Assembly: GCA_902629285.1 (NCBI GenBank)
Contig: CACOQN010000004.1
Location: 1 to 64,000 of the forward strand
DNA: 64,000 nucleotides
Direction of reading: 5' to 3'
Source: an uncultured Pelagibacteraceae bacterium
GTDB lineage: Bacteria > Pseudomonadota > Alphaproteobacteria > Pelagibacterales > Pelagibacteraceae
A program made the translations under genes and the position numbers. Below the pieces are notes generated by a model. The model worked only from the letters and a program-made list of their open reading frames with translations. It had not been told where the DNA came from and did not search any database. Shown here piece by piece: positions 28,103-38,078 of the stretch; position 1 is the first letter of the stretch, and each line of letters opens with the position of its first letter.

Positions 28103-29001
28103 AAAATATTTTGTCTTCCAAGATCAGCTGCCCCTCTAACACCACTTGAATCTCCAAAATTATTTTTTACTATTTCAGTATTTACTGTATCACTAAAAAC
28201 ATATTTTTTTAATTTTGGATTTATATTTCCATAAATTTGTTTCATATTTGATACCCCGCCACCTAATACAATTGCTCCTGGATCAATAATATTAATTACT
28301 TGTGCCAATCCTCTGGCTAAGTAATCCAAATATTGAAAAATAAATTCTAAAGCTTGTTCGTCACCCTTGTTAGCATTTTCCTGAATTATTTTTGCGTCCA
28401 ATTTAACTTTGTAAATATCAAAGTAATGATTAGAAAAACCTGGTCCAGATAGAAAAGTTTCTATGCATCCCTTTTTACCACAATAACAATCATGCCTATT
28501 CCATTTATCGTTAGATCCCATAGGCATTTGGTTATGCCCCCATTCGCCTGCAATATTGTTGAATCCATTGATAATTTTTTTATTTATAACTAAGCCCCCT
28601 CCTACGCCAGTTCCAAGTATTACCCCAAAAACAATTTCGTGTTTAGATCCAGCACCATCGTATGCCTCTGATAAAGCAAAACAGTTTGCATCATTCTCTA
28701 AAATGACTTTTCTGTTCAATCTCAGTTCAATATCATTTTTTAAAGGTCTCCCATTGAGCCAAGTGGAGTTACCCCCTTTAATACAATTAGATTCTTTAGA
28801 CAGTGCACCAGGAGTTCCTATACCAACAGTACATTTTTTTTGATATTTATCCTCTAAATAATTTACTAGCCCACATAATGTATCTAAAGTTCCATTATAA
28901 TTTTGAGGAGTATCTTTTCTTAGTCTGTCAATTTCTTTACCATTTTCATCGAGAATTATAGACTCAGTTTTAGTTCCACCAAGATCTATTCCAATATACA
29001 T
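28099..29001 (-). CDS. ROK family sugar kinase
   Basis: MYIGIDLGGTKTES, GVILGTGVGGGLV, GEWGHNQM, CYCGKKGCIETFLSG. Confidence 0.9.
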   Translation of the reverse strand: MYIGIDLGGTKTESIILDENGKEIDRLRKDTPQNYNGTLDTLCGLVNYLEDKYQKKCTVGIGTPGALSKESNCIKGGNSTWLNGRPLKNDIELRLNRKVILENDANCFALSEAYDGAGSKHEIVFGVILGTGVGGGLVINKKIINGFNNIAGEWGHNQMPMGSNDKWNRHDCYCGKKGCIETFLSGPGFSNHYFDIYKVKLDAKIIQENANKGDEQALEFIFQYLDYLARGLAQVINIIDPGAIVLGGGVSNMKQIYGNINPKLKKYVFSDTVNTEIVKNNFGDSSGVRGAADLGRQNIL

Positions 29002-29002
29002 G

Positions 29003-29752
29003 TTAATATGTGGCTCTACCGCCACTTAAATCGAAAACAGCTGCGGTTGAAAATGAATTTTCTTCACTGGCCAACCAAGTAACTAATGAAGCAAGCTCCT
29101 CTACTTTCGCAAACTTGTTTCTAGGAATTTTTGATAACATATAATTAATATGCTCTTTTGTCATTTGATCGAAAATTCTTGTTTTTGCAGCTGCCGGAGT
29201 TACACAATTTACAGCAATATTATTTTGAGCAAGTTCTTTACCTAAAGACTTGGTTAAACCAATAACACCAGCTTTTGAAGTACTATAAGCGCTTGCATTC
29301 GGATTTCCTTCTTTTCCTGCTATAGAAGCAATATTAACTATTCTTCCATAGTCATTTTTTATCATAAATGGAACCACAGCTTTACAACAATAAAATACTG
29401 AATTTAGATTTAAATCCATTATTTTTTTCCATTCATCTAATGGGTAATCAGCAACAGTAGTGTTCAGTCCAGCCATTCCGGCGTTGTTAATAAAGATGTC
29501 TATTTTTTTATGACTTTTTTCAGTGTCTAATAAATTTTTATTAATTATTTCAAAATTTGTAACATCTACAATTTGATAACTTACTTTTTCTGATTTTATT
29601 TTTGTAACTGCTTTTTTGGCTGCATTTTCATCTACATCCCAAATAATTACTTTTGCACCTGCCTCAATAAACCTTTCAGTTATCGCTAAACCAAAACCTT
29701 GGGCACCACCAGTTACAATTGCAACTCTATCTTTTAAGTCGTACTTTATCAT
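29003..29752 (-). CDS. SDR family oxidoreductase
   Basis: VTGGAQGFGLAI, INNAGMAG, YSTSKAGV. Confidence 0.9.
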   Translation of the reverse strand: MIKYDLKDRVAIVTGGAQGFGLAITERFIEAGAKVIIWDVDENAAKKAVTKIKSEKVSYQIVDVTNFEIINKNLLDTEKSHKKIDIFINNAGMAGLNTTVADYPLDEWKKIMDLNLNSVFYCCKAVVPFMIKNDYGRIVNIASIAGKEGNPNASAYSTSKAGVIGLTKSLGKELAQNNIAVNCVTPAAAKTRIFDQMTKEHINYMLSKIPRNKFAKVEELASLVTWLASEENSFSTAAVFDLSGGRATY

Positions 29753-31227
29753 AATTTCTTTTTATTTTGTTTAGATCTTATTAAAGGAAAAGCTAAAGCA
29801 ATTAAAGACAAAATAAAAAATGTTAAAGCAATAGGTCTTGTAAAAAACATCAGCCAATTTCCATCAAATATTACAAGTGATTGTCGCAAAGTACCTTCCA
29901 CTAACTCACCTAAGATTAATCCAATTATGACAGGAACTACAGAGAAACCATAACGTCTCATAAAAAAACCAAGTATTCCAAAAAACAACATTATCCAAAC
30001 ATCAATTATAGACTGGTTCAAAGAATAAGTTCCACAAACAGAAACTGCAAATATCATTGGCCATAAAATTTTATTTGGAACTAAAGTAATCCTAGCGAAT
30101 ATTTTAGCACCAAAAAAACCGAAAATAAAAAATAGAATGTTTGCAATTAACATTGCCCCAAATATTCCATATAAAAAATCTGGTTGCTCTCTAAACAAAT
30201 CTGGACCTGGTCTCACTCCATGAATTATTAACCCCGTCAATATTACAGCTGTCGTAGCGCTACCAGGAATTCCAAGCGCAAGAGTAGGAACCATTGCACC
30301 ACCTGTTGCCGCATTATTTGCTGCCTCTGCACCTGCAATTCCTTCTATAGATCCTTTTCCAAACTCTTCAGGACTTTTAGAAAATCTTTTAGCCTCTGAG
30401 TAACCAATTAAGGATGCTACTGTACCACCTTCTGCTGGCAAAACTCCAATAAAAGATCCAATACCACTTGATCTTAAAATTGTTTTCCATGTTTTTTTAT
30501 AATCATTTTTTGATGGTAATTTTATTGCTTTTAAAGCAATTCTATTAAATACTTGATTGATTAAGGTAGATTGAGTTAACATTTCACTCATTGCAAATAA
30601 ACCAACAACAACTGGAATAAAACCGATGCCTTCTGTTAATTCATTTATTCCAAAGGTAAAACGATCTATCGAAGTCATAAAATCTTTACCCACTGTTGAA
30701 ATTAAAATTCCAAAAGCACCAGCAATTAAATTTTTTATTGGGCTTCCTTCACCTATAGAGGCTAGCATTGTTAAACCAAAAATAGCTAAAGCAAAATATT
30801 CTGGTTGTCCAAACTCATATGCAAGCTGAGCTAGTATTGGGGCAAAAAAGACCAAAATAATAACACTAAATATTCCTCCAACTGTACTTGAAACTGTTGC
30901 CATTCCTAGAGCTCTTCCTGCTTCACCTTTTTGAGCTAAAGGGTAACCATCCAAACAAGTTGCTGCTGCTGCTGGTGTTCCGGGGGTATTTATTAGAACT
31001 GCTGTTATTGCTCCACCGTATGTACCCGCACAATAAATAGAAGTTAATAACACAATTGCTGATAAAGGATCAAGTGTCATAGTAAATGGTAAGATTAATG
31101 CACCACCAGTTGTTGGCCCCAATCCTGGCAATACACCTAAAATTAAACCAAATAAGGTTCCAAAAAATAAAACCAATAATAGCTTAGAACTAAAAAGAGG
31201 TGCCAGCATTAAAAATAAATTATCCAT
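29749..31227 (-). CDS. tctA: Tripartite tricarboxylate transporter, TctA family large membrane subunit
   Basis: GLILGVLPGLGPTTGGALILPF, YCAGTYGGAITAVLINTPGTPAAAAT. Confidence 0.95.
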   Translation of the reverse strand: MDNLFLMLAPLFSSKLLLVLFFGTLFGLILGVLPGLGPTTGGALILPFTMTLDPLSAIVLLTSIYCAGTYGGAITAVLINTPGTPAAAATCLDGYPLAQKGEAGRALGMATVSSTVGGIFSVIILVFFAPILAQLAYEFGQPEYFALAIFGLTMLASIGEGSPIKNLIAGAFGILISTVGKDFMTSIDRFTFGINELTEGIGFIPVVVGLFAMSEMLTQSTLINQVFNRIALKAIKLPSKNDYKKTWKTILRSSGIGSFIGVLPAEGGTVASLIGYSEAKRFSKSPEEFGKGSIEGIAGAEAANNAATGGAMVPTLALGIPGSATTAVILTGLIIHGVRPGPDLFREQPDFLYGIFGAMLIANILFFIFGFFGAKIFARITLVPNKILWPMIFAVSVCGTYSLNQSIIDVWIMLFFGILGFFMRRYGFSVVPVIIGLILGELVEGTLRQSLVIFDGNWLMFFTRPIALTFFILSLIALAFPLIRSKQNKKKL

Positions 31228-31740
31228 TTAACTATAGTAAATATTGGTAATTATTCCTGGAGGAAATCTTAAACCTAAAATTGTTTCAAAAAAAATAAAT
31301 ACAATAACTGGAAAAATAATTCCAACTAGTATCAAATAAAATAATCTTTTTTCACCCCAGCAGTAAGATACAAAAATTGATAAAGCTGAAATAGCTAAAA
31401 AGAAATCTAATGTTTTGGAAACAATTACAAAAATAATAAAACTAAATAGAGTTAAAAAAAATGTTTTTGGTAATTTTTTTTCATTTTTCCAAGGGTTTTT
31501 AATTGCTAAATAAAAAGTTAATAAAGTCATTAAAATTATAAAAATTAATAATGCTTTTGGAAATGTTGCTGGTTGAATACCTCTATTTAAAATAGGAGGA
31601 ACAACATCAAAAGTAAAAGTGGTGATTAATAAAATTATAGATACTAAAATAATTACAAATGAAACTTTAAATTCATCTTTAAAAAAAAAGGGCAAACCTT
31701 TGTTTGCCCTTTTTGATTTTTGTACATTTTTCATATTCAA
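31228..31740 (-). CDS. tctB: Tripartite tricarboxylate transporter, TctB family small membrane subunit
   Basis: Position between tctC and tctA and four TM segments. Start is TTG at 31740 or ATG at 31734. Confidence 0.8.
   Translation of the reverse strand: MNMKNVQKSKRANKGLPFFFKDEFKVSFVIILVSIILLITTFTFDVVPPILNRGIQPATFPKALLIFIILMTLLTFYLAIKNPWKNEKKLPKTFFLTLFSFIIFVIVSKTLDFFLAISALSIFVSYCWGEKRLFYLILVGIIFPVIVFIFFETILGLRFPPGIITNIYYS
31681..31714 (-). terminator. Intrinsic-terminator-like hairpin located inside the 5' coding region of tctB
   Basis: Minus strand: AAAAAGGGCAAAC-AAAG-GTTTGCCC-T9. Confidence 0.75.
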
Positions 31741-31758
31741 ATGTACGTATAAATTAGA

Positions 31759-32733
31759 TTAATTAATGTAACCTAAAGCTTTAAGCTGTGCAGTCATTTC
31801 AGCAAGCATTTCTTCCATTTGCTTACCCCATTCGTCAGCACCAACAACACTAGTATCGTCAAGACCAATTTCTGTTAAGAAATTTTTGTAGTAATTGTGG
31901 CTCATAGCTTTCATCATTCCAGCTTCTAATTGTTTTACTCTATCTGCTGGTGCACCTTTTTTAGTTACAAAACCTCTAACAGTCGATAAAGAAACAGGTA
32001 TACCTAATTCTTTAGCTGTTGGAGAATCTCCAATTTTAGCCATTCTATTATTTGCTAGTACAACAGAAACACAAAGTTTACCTTCGTTAATTTCTGTTAG
32101 TGCTTCACCTAAATTTAAAACACCTACATCAATATCTCCCTTGATCAAGTTTGTTTTAATTGGCGCAACACCTTTGTAAGCAACAATAGTTGGATCTTTT
32201 AATCCACCTTTTTTTGTAAATGCTATTGCACTTACATCATCAATACCACCAGTATGAGTTGTTCCATATTTTAGTGATTTTGATTTTTGTGTGCTAATAA
32301 ATTTCTTTGCATCTTTAATGTCATTTTTACAGCTAACAACAAATAATTGAGGATCATCTGTTCCTCTTGCAAGTGGCTGCATATCACTTAACTTAACTTT
32401 AGTTTTACCTAAAGCCATTGATACAGCATGACCTGTAGTCCAAGTTAGTGTGTGATTTCCATCAGCTGGTAAAGACATCATGTAATCCATAGATGCTGCT
32501 CCACCACCACCCTTTTTGTTTACTAATTGCATATCCTGCTTAAGAACTCTTCGTGCTCTTAACAACATCATTCTAGTAGTAACATCAGTTCCACCACCAA
32601 AACCAGCGTGAGTAATAGCTTGAATTGGATGTCCGTCAGCCTTAGCTGAAGTAATCATTAATGGAAGAGCTACAACAAAAAATTCAGTTACTAGGAAAGC
32701 TGCCGCTAAAAATAGTTTAAAGCTTTTTTTCAT
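31759..32733 (-). CDS. tctC: Tripartite tricarboxylate transporter substrate-binding protein (TctC/Bug family)
   Basis: Signal peptide, AGFGGGTDVTTRMM, and gene order tctC-tctB-tctA. Confidence 0.88.
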   Translation of the reverse strand: MKKSFKLFLAAAFLVTEFFVVALPLMITSAKADGHPIQAITHAGFGGGTDVTTRMMLLRARRVLKQDMQLVNKKGGGGAASMDYMMSLPADGNHTLTWTTGHAVSMALGKTKVKLSDMQPLARGTDDPQLFVVSCKNDIKDAKKFISTQKSKSLKYGTTHTGGIDDVSAIAFTKKGGLKDPTIVAYKGVAPIKTNLIKGDIDVGVLNLGEALTEINEGKLCVSVVLANNRMAKIGDSPTAKELGIPVSLSTVRGFVTKKGAPADRVKQLEAGMMKAMSHNYYKNFLTEIGLDDTSVVGADEWGKQMEEMLAEMTAQLKALGYIN

Positions 32734-32802
32734 TATTTCCCTCTTTAGTTAATTTATAAATAAAGATATAAGCATAATCTAATACAAATCGTAAAGTAAA
32801 AA

Positions 32803-33801
32803 ATGTCTCAAAATAAAATTAATATAGCCCTACTTCTTGGAGATCCCTCGGGCATTGGTCCAGAGCTCGTATCTAAATTATTAAATGAGGAAGTAACAAA
32901 TAAAGCAAATGTTATTGTAATTGGTGAGAAGAATATTTTAGAAAACGGACATAAAATTTCTGGAAAAAATACTGATCTTGATTATGTTGAGAATTTTGAA
33001 CAAATTAATTTTAATAACGGAAATAAATTTTTTTTAGATATATCAAATGGAAAAAATCACGATTATAAATTATCTGAATGCTCAAAAGAATCGGGTGAAA
33101 GTGTACTTTCGGCATTAAATCTAGCACTCGAATTGGCAAATCAAAAAAAGATACATGCTATAAATTTTGGTCCATTTAATAAAACAAGCTTAAAACTTGG
33201 TGGCAATAAGTATTCTGATGAATTACATTTAATGGCTGAAAAATTAAATGTAAAAAATTTTTTTTGTGAATTTAATGTAATTGATAATTTTTGGACGGCA
33301 AGAGTAACTTCTCATATACCTATTAGAGAAGTTCCTAATCAAATTAAAAAAGATAAAATTATTAGACCAATAAAATTAATAAATGAAGCAATGAAATTAA
33401 ATGGCATTAAACAACCAAGAGTTGCTGTCCAAGCCTTAAATCCCCACGGAGAATTTGGTACAGAGGAAAAAGATGAAATTATACCAGCAATTAAAGAAGC
33501 AAAACAAATAGGTATTAATGCAGAGGGTCCATTACCGTGCGACACATCTTTTATCACAGCTTATAAAAATAAAAATCATGACTGTATTGTTGGTATGTAT
33601 CATGATGCTTTACAATCTGGTTTAAAAGCTTTTGGTTTCGATCGAGGAGTAACTGTGCAAGGAGGTTTACCTCTCCCAATAACTACTCCTGCTCACGGAA
33701 CAGCTTTTGATATTGCTGGTCAAAATAAAGCAAATTTAGAACCAACTTTAAATTCTTTTAAAATTGCATTAACAATGGCTGAGAATGTTAATAATCAATG
33801 A
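32803..33801 (+). CDS. PdxA family 4-hydroxythreonine-4-phosphate dehydrogenase-like protein
   Basis: [57 protein letters not shown]. Confidence 0.88.
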   Translation: MSQNKINIALLLGDPSGIGPELVSKLLNEEVTNKANVIVIGEKNILENGHKISGKNTDLDYVENFEQINFNNGNKFFLDISNGKNHDYKLSECSKESGESVLSALNLALELANQKKIHAINFGPFNKTSLKLGGNKYSDELHLMAEKLNVKNFFCEFNVIDNFWTARVTSHIPIREVPNQIKKDKIIRPIKLINEAMKLNGIKQPRVAVQALNPHGEFGTEEKDEIIPAIKEAKQIGINAEGPLPCDTSFITAYKNKNHDCIVGMYHDALQSGLKAFGFDRGVTVQGGLPLPITTPAHGTAFDIAGQNKANLEPTLNSFKIALTMAENVNNQ

Positions 33802-34973
33802 CAAAAATAAAAAATATTAAAACTAAAGTTTATCAATGGAATGGTAAAACTGTTCCACCTCAAAATAATTTCTGCACTAATGCATCTGATATTTTATATG
33901 AAAAGTCTGATGCTATGAGTTCTTTTAGATTTCATGAATGGTTAATTTGTGAGATTGAAACTGATGATGGATTTATTGGAATAGGTAATGCAGCTTTAGC
34001 TCCTCAAGTTACAAAAAAAATTATTGATACATATTTAAAACCTTTAGTAATTGGAGAAGATCCATTTGACTATGCCTATCTTTGGGAAAAAATGTACAGG
34101 AGAACTCAAGCATGGGGTCGTAGAGGAGTTGGCATGGTTGCAATATCAGCAATTGATATAGCGCTATGGGATATAATGGGGAAAGTTACAAAAAAACCTA
34201 TTTTTAAATTATTAGGTGGAAGAACTAAGGAAAAAATACCTGTTTATGCATCTAAACTTTATAGCCAACCAATTAAAGAACTTCAAAAAGAGGCTGAAAG
34301 TTACGTAAAACAGGGTTTTAAAATGTTTAAAATGAGATTTGGTTGGGGTCCTAAAGATGGTCCTGATGGAATGAAAAAAAATATTGCACTTGCAGAAGCA
34401 GTGAGGGAGGTAATCGGTGAAGATACTGATCTCATGATGGAATGTTATATGGGATGGAATTTAGACTATACAAAAAGAATGATACCTAAACTAATAAAGT
34501 TTAATCCAAGATGGTTGGAAGAACCTGTAATTGCAGATGATATACAAGGCTATTCGGAACTAAATAATATGAATATGATACCTATTTCTGGTGGTGAGCA
34601 TGAATTTAACTTATTTGGTTTCAAGCAACTATTAGATCTCAAAGCTGTAAGCTATATTCAATATGATAATAATAGAGTTGGAGGTTTTACAATTGCTCAG
34701 AAAATAAATTCTTTAGCTGAAGCACATCAGGTTCCTGTTGTTCCACATGCAGGTCAAATGCACAATTATCATTTAACAATGTCTAATTTTAATTGTCCCA
34801 TATCTGAATATTTTCCAGTTCATGATGTTGAAATTGGAAATGAACTTTTTTACTATATATTTGAGGGAGATCCTGCTCCAAAAGATGGTTTTATTGATCT
34901 TGATGATAATAAGCCAGGGCTTGGTTTAAAAATTACAGATAAATATAAATCTGATTTTAATATTATCGAATAA
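33798..34973 (+). CDS. Mandelate racemase/muconate lactonizing enzyme family (enolase superfamily) sugar-acid dehydratase
   Basis: [47 protein letters not shown]. Confidence 0.88.
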   Translation: MTKIKNIKTKVYQWNGKTVPPQNNFCTNASDILYEKSDAMSSFRFHEWLICEIETDDGFIGIGNAALAPQVTKKIIDTYLKPLVIGEDPFDYAYLWEKMYRRTQAWGRRGVGMVAISAIDIALWDIMGKVTKKPIFKLLGGRTKEKIPVYASKLYSQPIKELQKEAESYVKQGFKMFKMRFGWGPKDGPDGMKKNIALAEAVREVIGEDTDLMMECYMGWNLDYTKRMIPKLIKFNPRWLEEPVIADDIQGYSELNNMNMIPISGGEHEFNLFGFKQLLDLKAVSYIQYDNNRVGGFTIAQKINSLAEAHQVPVVPHAGQMHNYHLTMSNFNCPISEYFPVHDVEIGNELFYYIFEGDPAPKDGFIDLDDNKPGLGLKITDKYKSDFNIIE

Positions 34974-34980
34974 AATAAAA

Positions 34981-36138
34981 TTATCTTAAAATTTTTTTAA
35001 TTTCATTTAGTGAGAATGGTGTTGGTATTTTGCAACTTGTTTTAATTATCTGAGCTTTGCCTGATGTACATGCTTTCATAGTTGACTGTATAATATCCAA
35101 AACGTGAAGAGATAACTCTCCATTGCATTTGTTATTTTTATTTTTTTGAATTGAATAAGCCATTTCTGATAATCCAACACCTCGGTAATTAGCATTAGTT
35201 GGAGTCTCATTAGCTCTAGAACTTTGAGATCTAATATTAATTTTTCCAAGTGGCATTTTATTTGTTTTATATTCTTTCCACTTATCTCCTAGTTTTTTAC
35301 ATACATATACTGAGCCACCAAACATGTTTGGATCAGGAACAATCATTGAACCCTTGTTACCATATAGCTCAATATGATTTCGCTGATGAGCAATAACATC
35401 AAAAGAGAGTGTAAGTCTAATAATTGTTCCATTTTTAAACATAATTGTTGATAAATAAGTTGTTGGGCATTCTACTTTAAAAGTTTTATTTTTTCTTGGT
35501 CCAATTCCTATAGTTCTTCTTTTAACACCGCGCACTATACTTCCGCTTACTTTTTTTGCTGGTCCAAGTAAGTTGACTAGAGCTGTTATGTAGTATGGAC
35601 CCATATCAATTACTGGCCCTCCCTCTTTTTTTGCAAACCATGGTTCGGGATTAGGATGATATGATTGAACTCCAGGGAAAGCAAAAATTGCATTACCTAA
35701 ATTTATTTTACCAATAATTTTTTTTTTAAGTAATTCTATTGATGTTTGAATTCCTCCTCCTAAAAATGTATCTGGTGCATTACCAATATAAAGTTTTTTC
35801 CTCTTTGCTATTTTAATAAGTTCTTTTCCATCACTAAAGTTAATTGCTAGCGGTTTTTCAGAGTAAACATGCTTTCCATTTATCAAAGATTTTCTAGCAA
35901 CTTGATAATGTGCCTTTGGAATAGTTAAATTTAAAATAATTTCAACTTCTTCATCCTTTAAAAGATCATTAACAGATAAAGCTTTTATATTGTATATTTT
36001 GGCACATTTTAAAGCATTTTGATGAATAATATCTGCACATTTGATTATTTTTATATTATTAAAATATTTTTCTGCTCTAAAATAAGTTTCAGAAATATGT
36101 CCACAACCAATTAAACCTACTTTAAATACTTTGTTCAT
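34981..36138 (-). CDS. Gfo/Idh/MocA family oxidoreductase
   Basis: VGLIGCGHISETYF, GKHVYSEKPLA, GGPVIDMGPYY. Confidence 0.9.
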   Translation of the reverse strand: MNKVFKVGLIGCGHISETYFRAEKYFNNIKIIKCADIIHQNALKCAKIYNIKALSVNDLLKDEEVEIILNLTIPKAHYQVARKSLINGKHVYSEKPLAINFSDGKELIKIAKRKKLYIGNAPDTFLGGGIQTSIELLKKKIIGKINLGNAIFAFPGVQSYHPNPEPWFAKKEGGPVIDMGPYYITALVNLLGPAKKVSGSIVRGVKRRTIGIGPRKNKTFKVECPTTYLSTIMFKNGTIIRLTLSFDVIAHQRNHIELYGNKGSMIVPDPNMFGGSVYVCKKLGDKWKEYKTNKMPLGKINIRSQSSRANETPTNANYRGVGLSEMAYSIQKNKNNKCNGELSLHVLDIIQSTMKACTSGKAQIIKTSCKIPTPFSLNEIKKILR

Positions 36139-36144
36139 AAAGAA

Positions 36145-37989
36145 TTATACGCCTTGTCTTTGCTTATTCTTTCCTTCTTTATAAAGTTTTAAGGCCTCTT
36201 TATTTTCATCAGTTGTAGGAATTTCTAAGGTTGGACTATCCCAAAAAGCAGAACCCTCCAGCCATTGATATGCATGTGTTTTAATTGAGATTACATATGT
36301 TACATCTGATTTTTTTGCTCTTTTAAATGCTTCTTCTAAATCTGATATTGAGTTCACATGCTCTGATTTAGCACCCATGCTTTCTGCATGCTTTGCAAAA
36401 TCAACATCAACAAGTCCTGGAGTGTTAGAACTTTTTAATAAATTATTATATTCATTCCCACCTTTGAATAATTGTAATCTGTTGATAACTGCAAAACCTC
36501 CATTATCACATACGATAATAATCAGTTTGTTTTTGGTAATAACTGACGAATATATATCTGTATTATTTAACAGGTAGGATCCATCACCAACAAAAGAAAT
36601 TACTTCTTTATTTGGATTTGCCATTTTAATTCCTAAAGCTCCAGAAATTTCATAACCCATACAACTAAAACCCCACTCAGTTTCATGAGTATTAAGTTCT
36701 CTAGGTCTCCAAACTTGAACAACCTCTCCAACTAAACCACCTGCGGCTGTGACTGCTATATCAGATGGATCTGAGTTTTTGTATATTGCACCGATTGCCT
36801 GAACGTAACTTGGAATTTCTTGATTTGAAGGTGCACTCTCTTTTTCTATTTGCTCATTCCATACTGCTAACTCTGTTTGGGATTTTTTATTCCATTCGTC
36901 ATTAGCTTTCCAGTCACCCAAAGCAATTGATAAATCTTTTAGAGAAATTTTTGCATCTCCAACAATTGCTTGTGCTAAATGTTTATTTGCATCAAATCTT
37001 GATACATTAATTGTGACAAGTTTAAAATTTTCATTTTCAAAATTGGCCCAAGATCCTGTAGTAAAGTCTCCCAATTTTGTTCCTATTGCAATTGCAAGAT
37101 CTGTTTGCTTTGCAATAAGATTTGTATTTTTTCCACCTAAAGCACCAATTTGCCCTGCATAATGTGGGTGATCTCTTTTCATTGTTGAATATCCCATTAC
37201 TGTTTGGGTAACTGGAATATTATGCTTAGTTGCAAAGTCGCTTAATTCCTCCATAGCATCTGAATAAAAAACTCCTCCGCCAGAAATTATTATAGGATTT
37301 TTTGAAGATTTAATAACCTCAGCTGCTTCTTTAATTTGAAAATCATCAGGTCTTGGCCTTCTAATTGTGTGAATTTTTTCTTTAAAAAATACTTCAGGAT
37401 AATCAAATGTTTGACCTTGTATATCTTGACTTAAAGATATGCATGCAGGTCCACAATCTGCAGGATCTAACATTGTTTGAACAGCAGTAGGAAACGATTG
37501 AATTATTTGCTCTGGCCTAGTGATTCTATCAAAATATCTTGTAACTGGTTTAAATGCATCATTTGCAGTGATAGTGGGATTATTAAAATGCTCTACTTGT
37601 TGTAATACTGGATCAGGCATTCTATTTGCATAAGTATCACCTGGTAAAAATAAAATTGGTAATCTATTACTCATTGCAACAGCAGCAGCCGTAACCATAT
37701 TTGTTGCACCTGGACCAACTGAGGATGTTGCCACAAAAATCTGCTGTCTTCTTTTTGCTCTTGCATATGCAATGCCGGTTAGAGACATATTTTGTTCATG
37801 ATGACCTCTGAAAGTAGGTAGCTCTTTTTGATTTTCTTCAAGAGCCTGTCCTAAACAAGCAACATTTCCGTGACCAAATATTCCAAATACGCCAGGAAAC
37901 AGAGGTTCCTTTTTACCATTAATTAATATTTTTTGGGCAATCAAATATTTAATTATAGCGTGTGCACATGTGAGAGTAATTTTTTTCAT
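36145..37989 (-). CDS. iolD: 3D-(3,5/4)-trihydroxycyclohexane-1,2-dione acylhydrolase (IolD), ThDP-dependent
   Basis: FGIFGHGNVACLGQAL, SVGPGATNMVTAAA, PDPVLQQVEH, DAFKPVTRYFDRITRPEQ, GDGSYLLNNTDIYSS. Confidence 0.9.
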   Translation of the reverse strand: MKKITLTCAHAIIKYLIAQKILINGKKEPLFPGVFGIFGHGNVACLGQALEENQKELPTFRGHHEQNMSLTGIAYARAKRRQQIFVATSSVGPGATNMVTAAAVAMSNRLPILFLPGDTYANRMPDPVLQQVEHFNNPTITANDAFKPVTRYFDRITRPEQIIQSFPTAVQTMLDPADCGPACISLSQDIQGQTFDYPEVFFKEKIHTIRRPRPDDFQIKEAAEVIKSSKNPIIISGGGVFYSDAMEELSDFATKHNIPVTQTVMGYSTMKRDHPHYAGQIGALGGKNTNLIAKQTDLAIAIGTKLGDFTTGSWANFENENFKLVTINVSRFDANKHLAQAIVGDAKISLKDLSIALGDWKANDEWNKKSQTELAVWNEQIEKESAPSNQEIPSYVQAIGAIYKNSDPSDIAVTAAGGLVGEVVQVWRPRELNTHETEWGFSCMGYEISGALGIKMANPNKEVISFVGDGSYLLNNTDIYSSVITKNKLIIIVCDNGGFAVINRLQLFKGGNEYNNLLKSSNTPGLVDVDFAKHAESMGAKSEHVNSISDLEEAFKRAKKSDVTYVISIKTHAYQWLEGSAFWDSPTLEIPTTDENKEALKLYKEGKNKQRQGV

Positions 37990-38078
37990 AAATTAAGTTT
38001 AACTTTAATTGTATATAATGTTTATATATAGTTAATCATAAATTATAAATTCTTAATAAGTAAGCTTAAAATAAATCT

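Noticed and set aside
28556-28843. 95-aa antisense ORF opposite the ROK kinase
   Set aside because: Proline/serine-rich mirror of glycine-rich kinase motifs; spurious.
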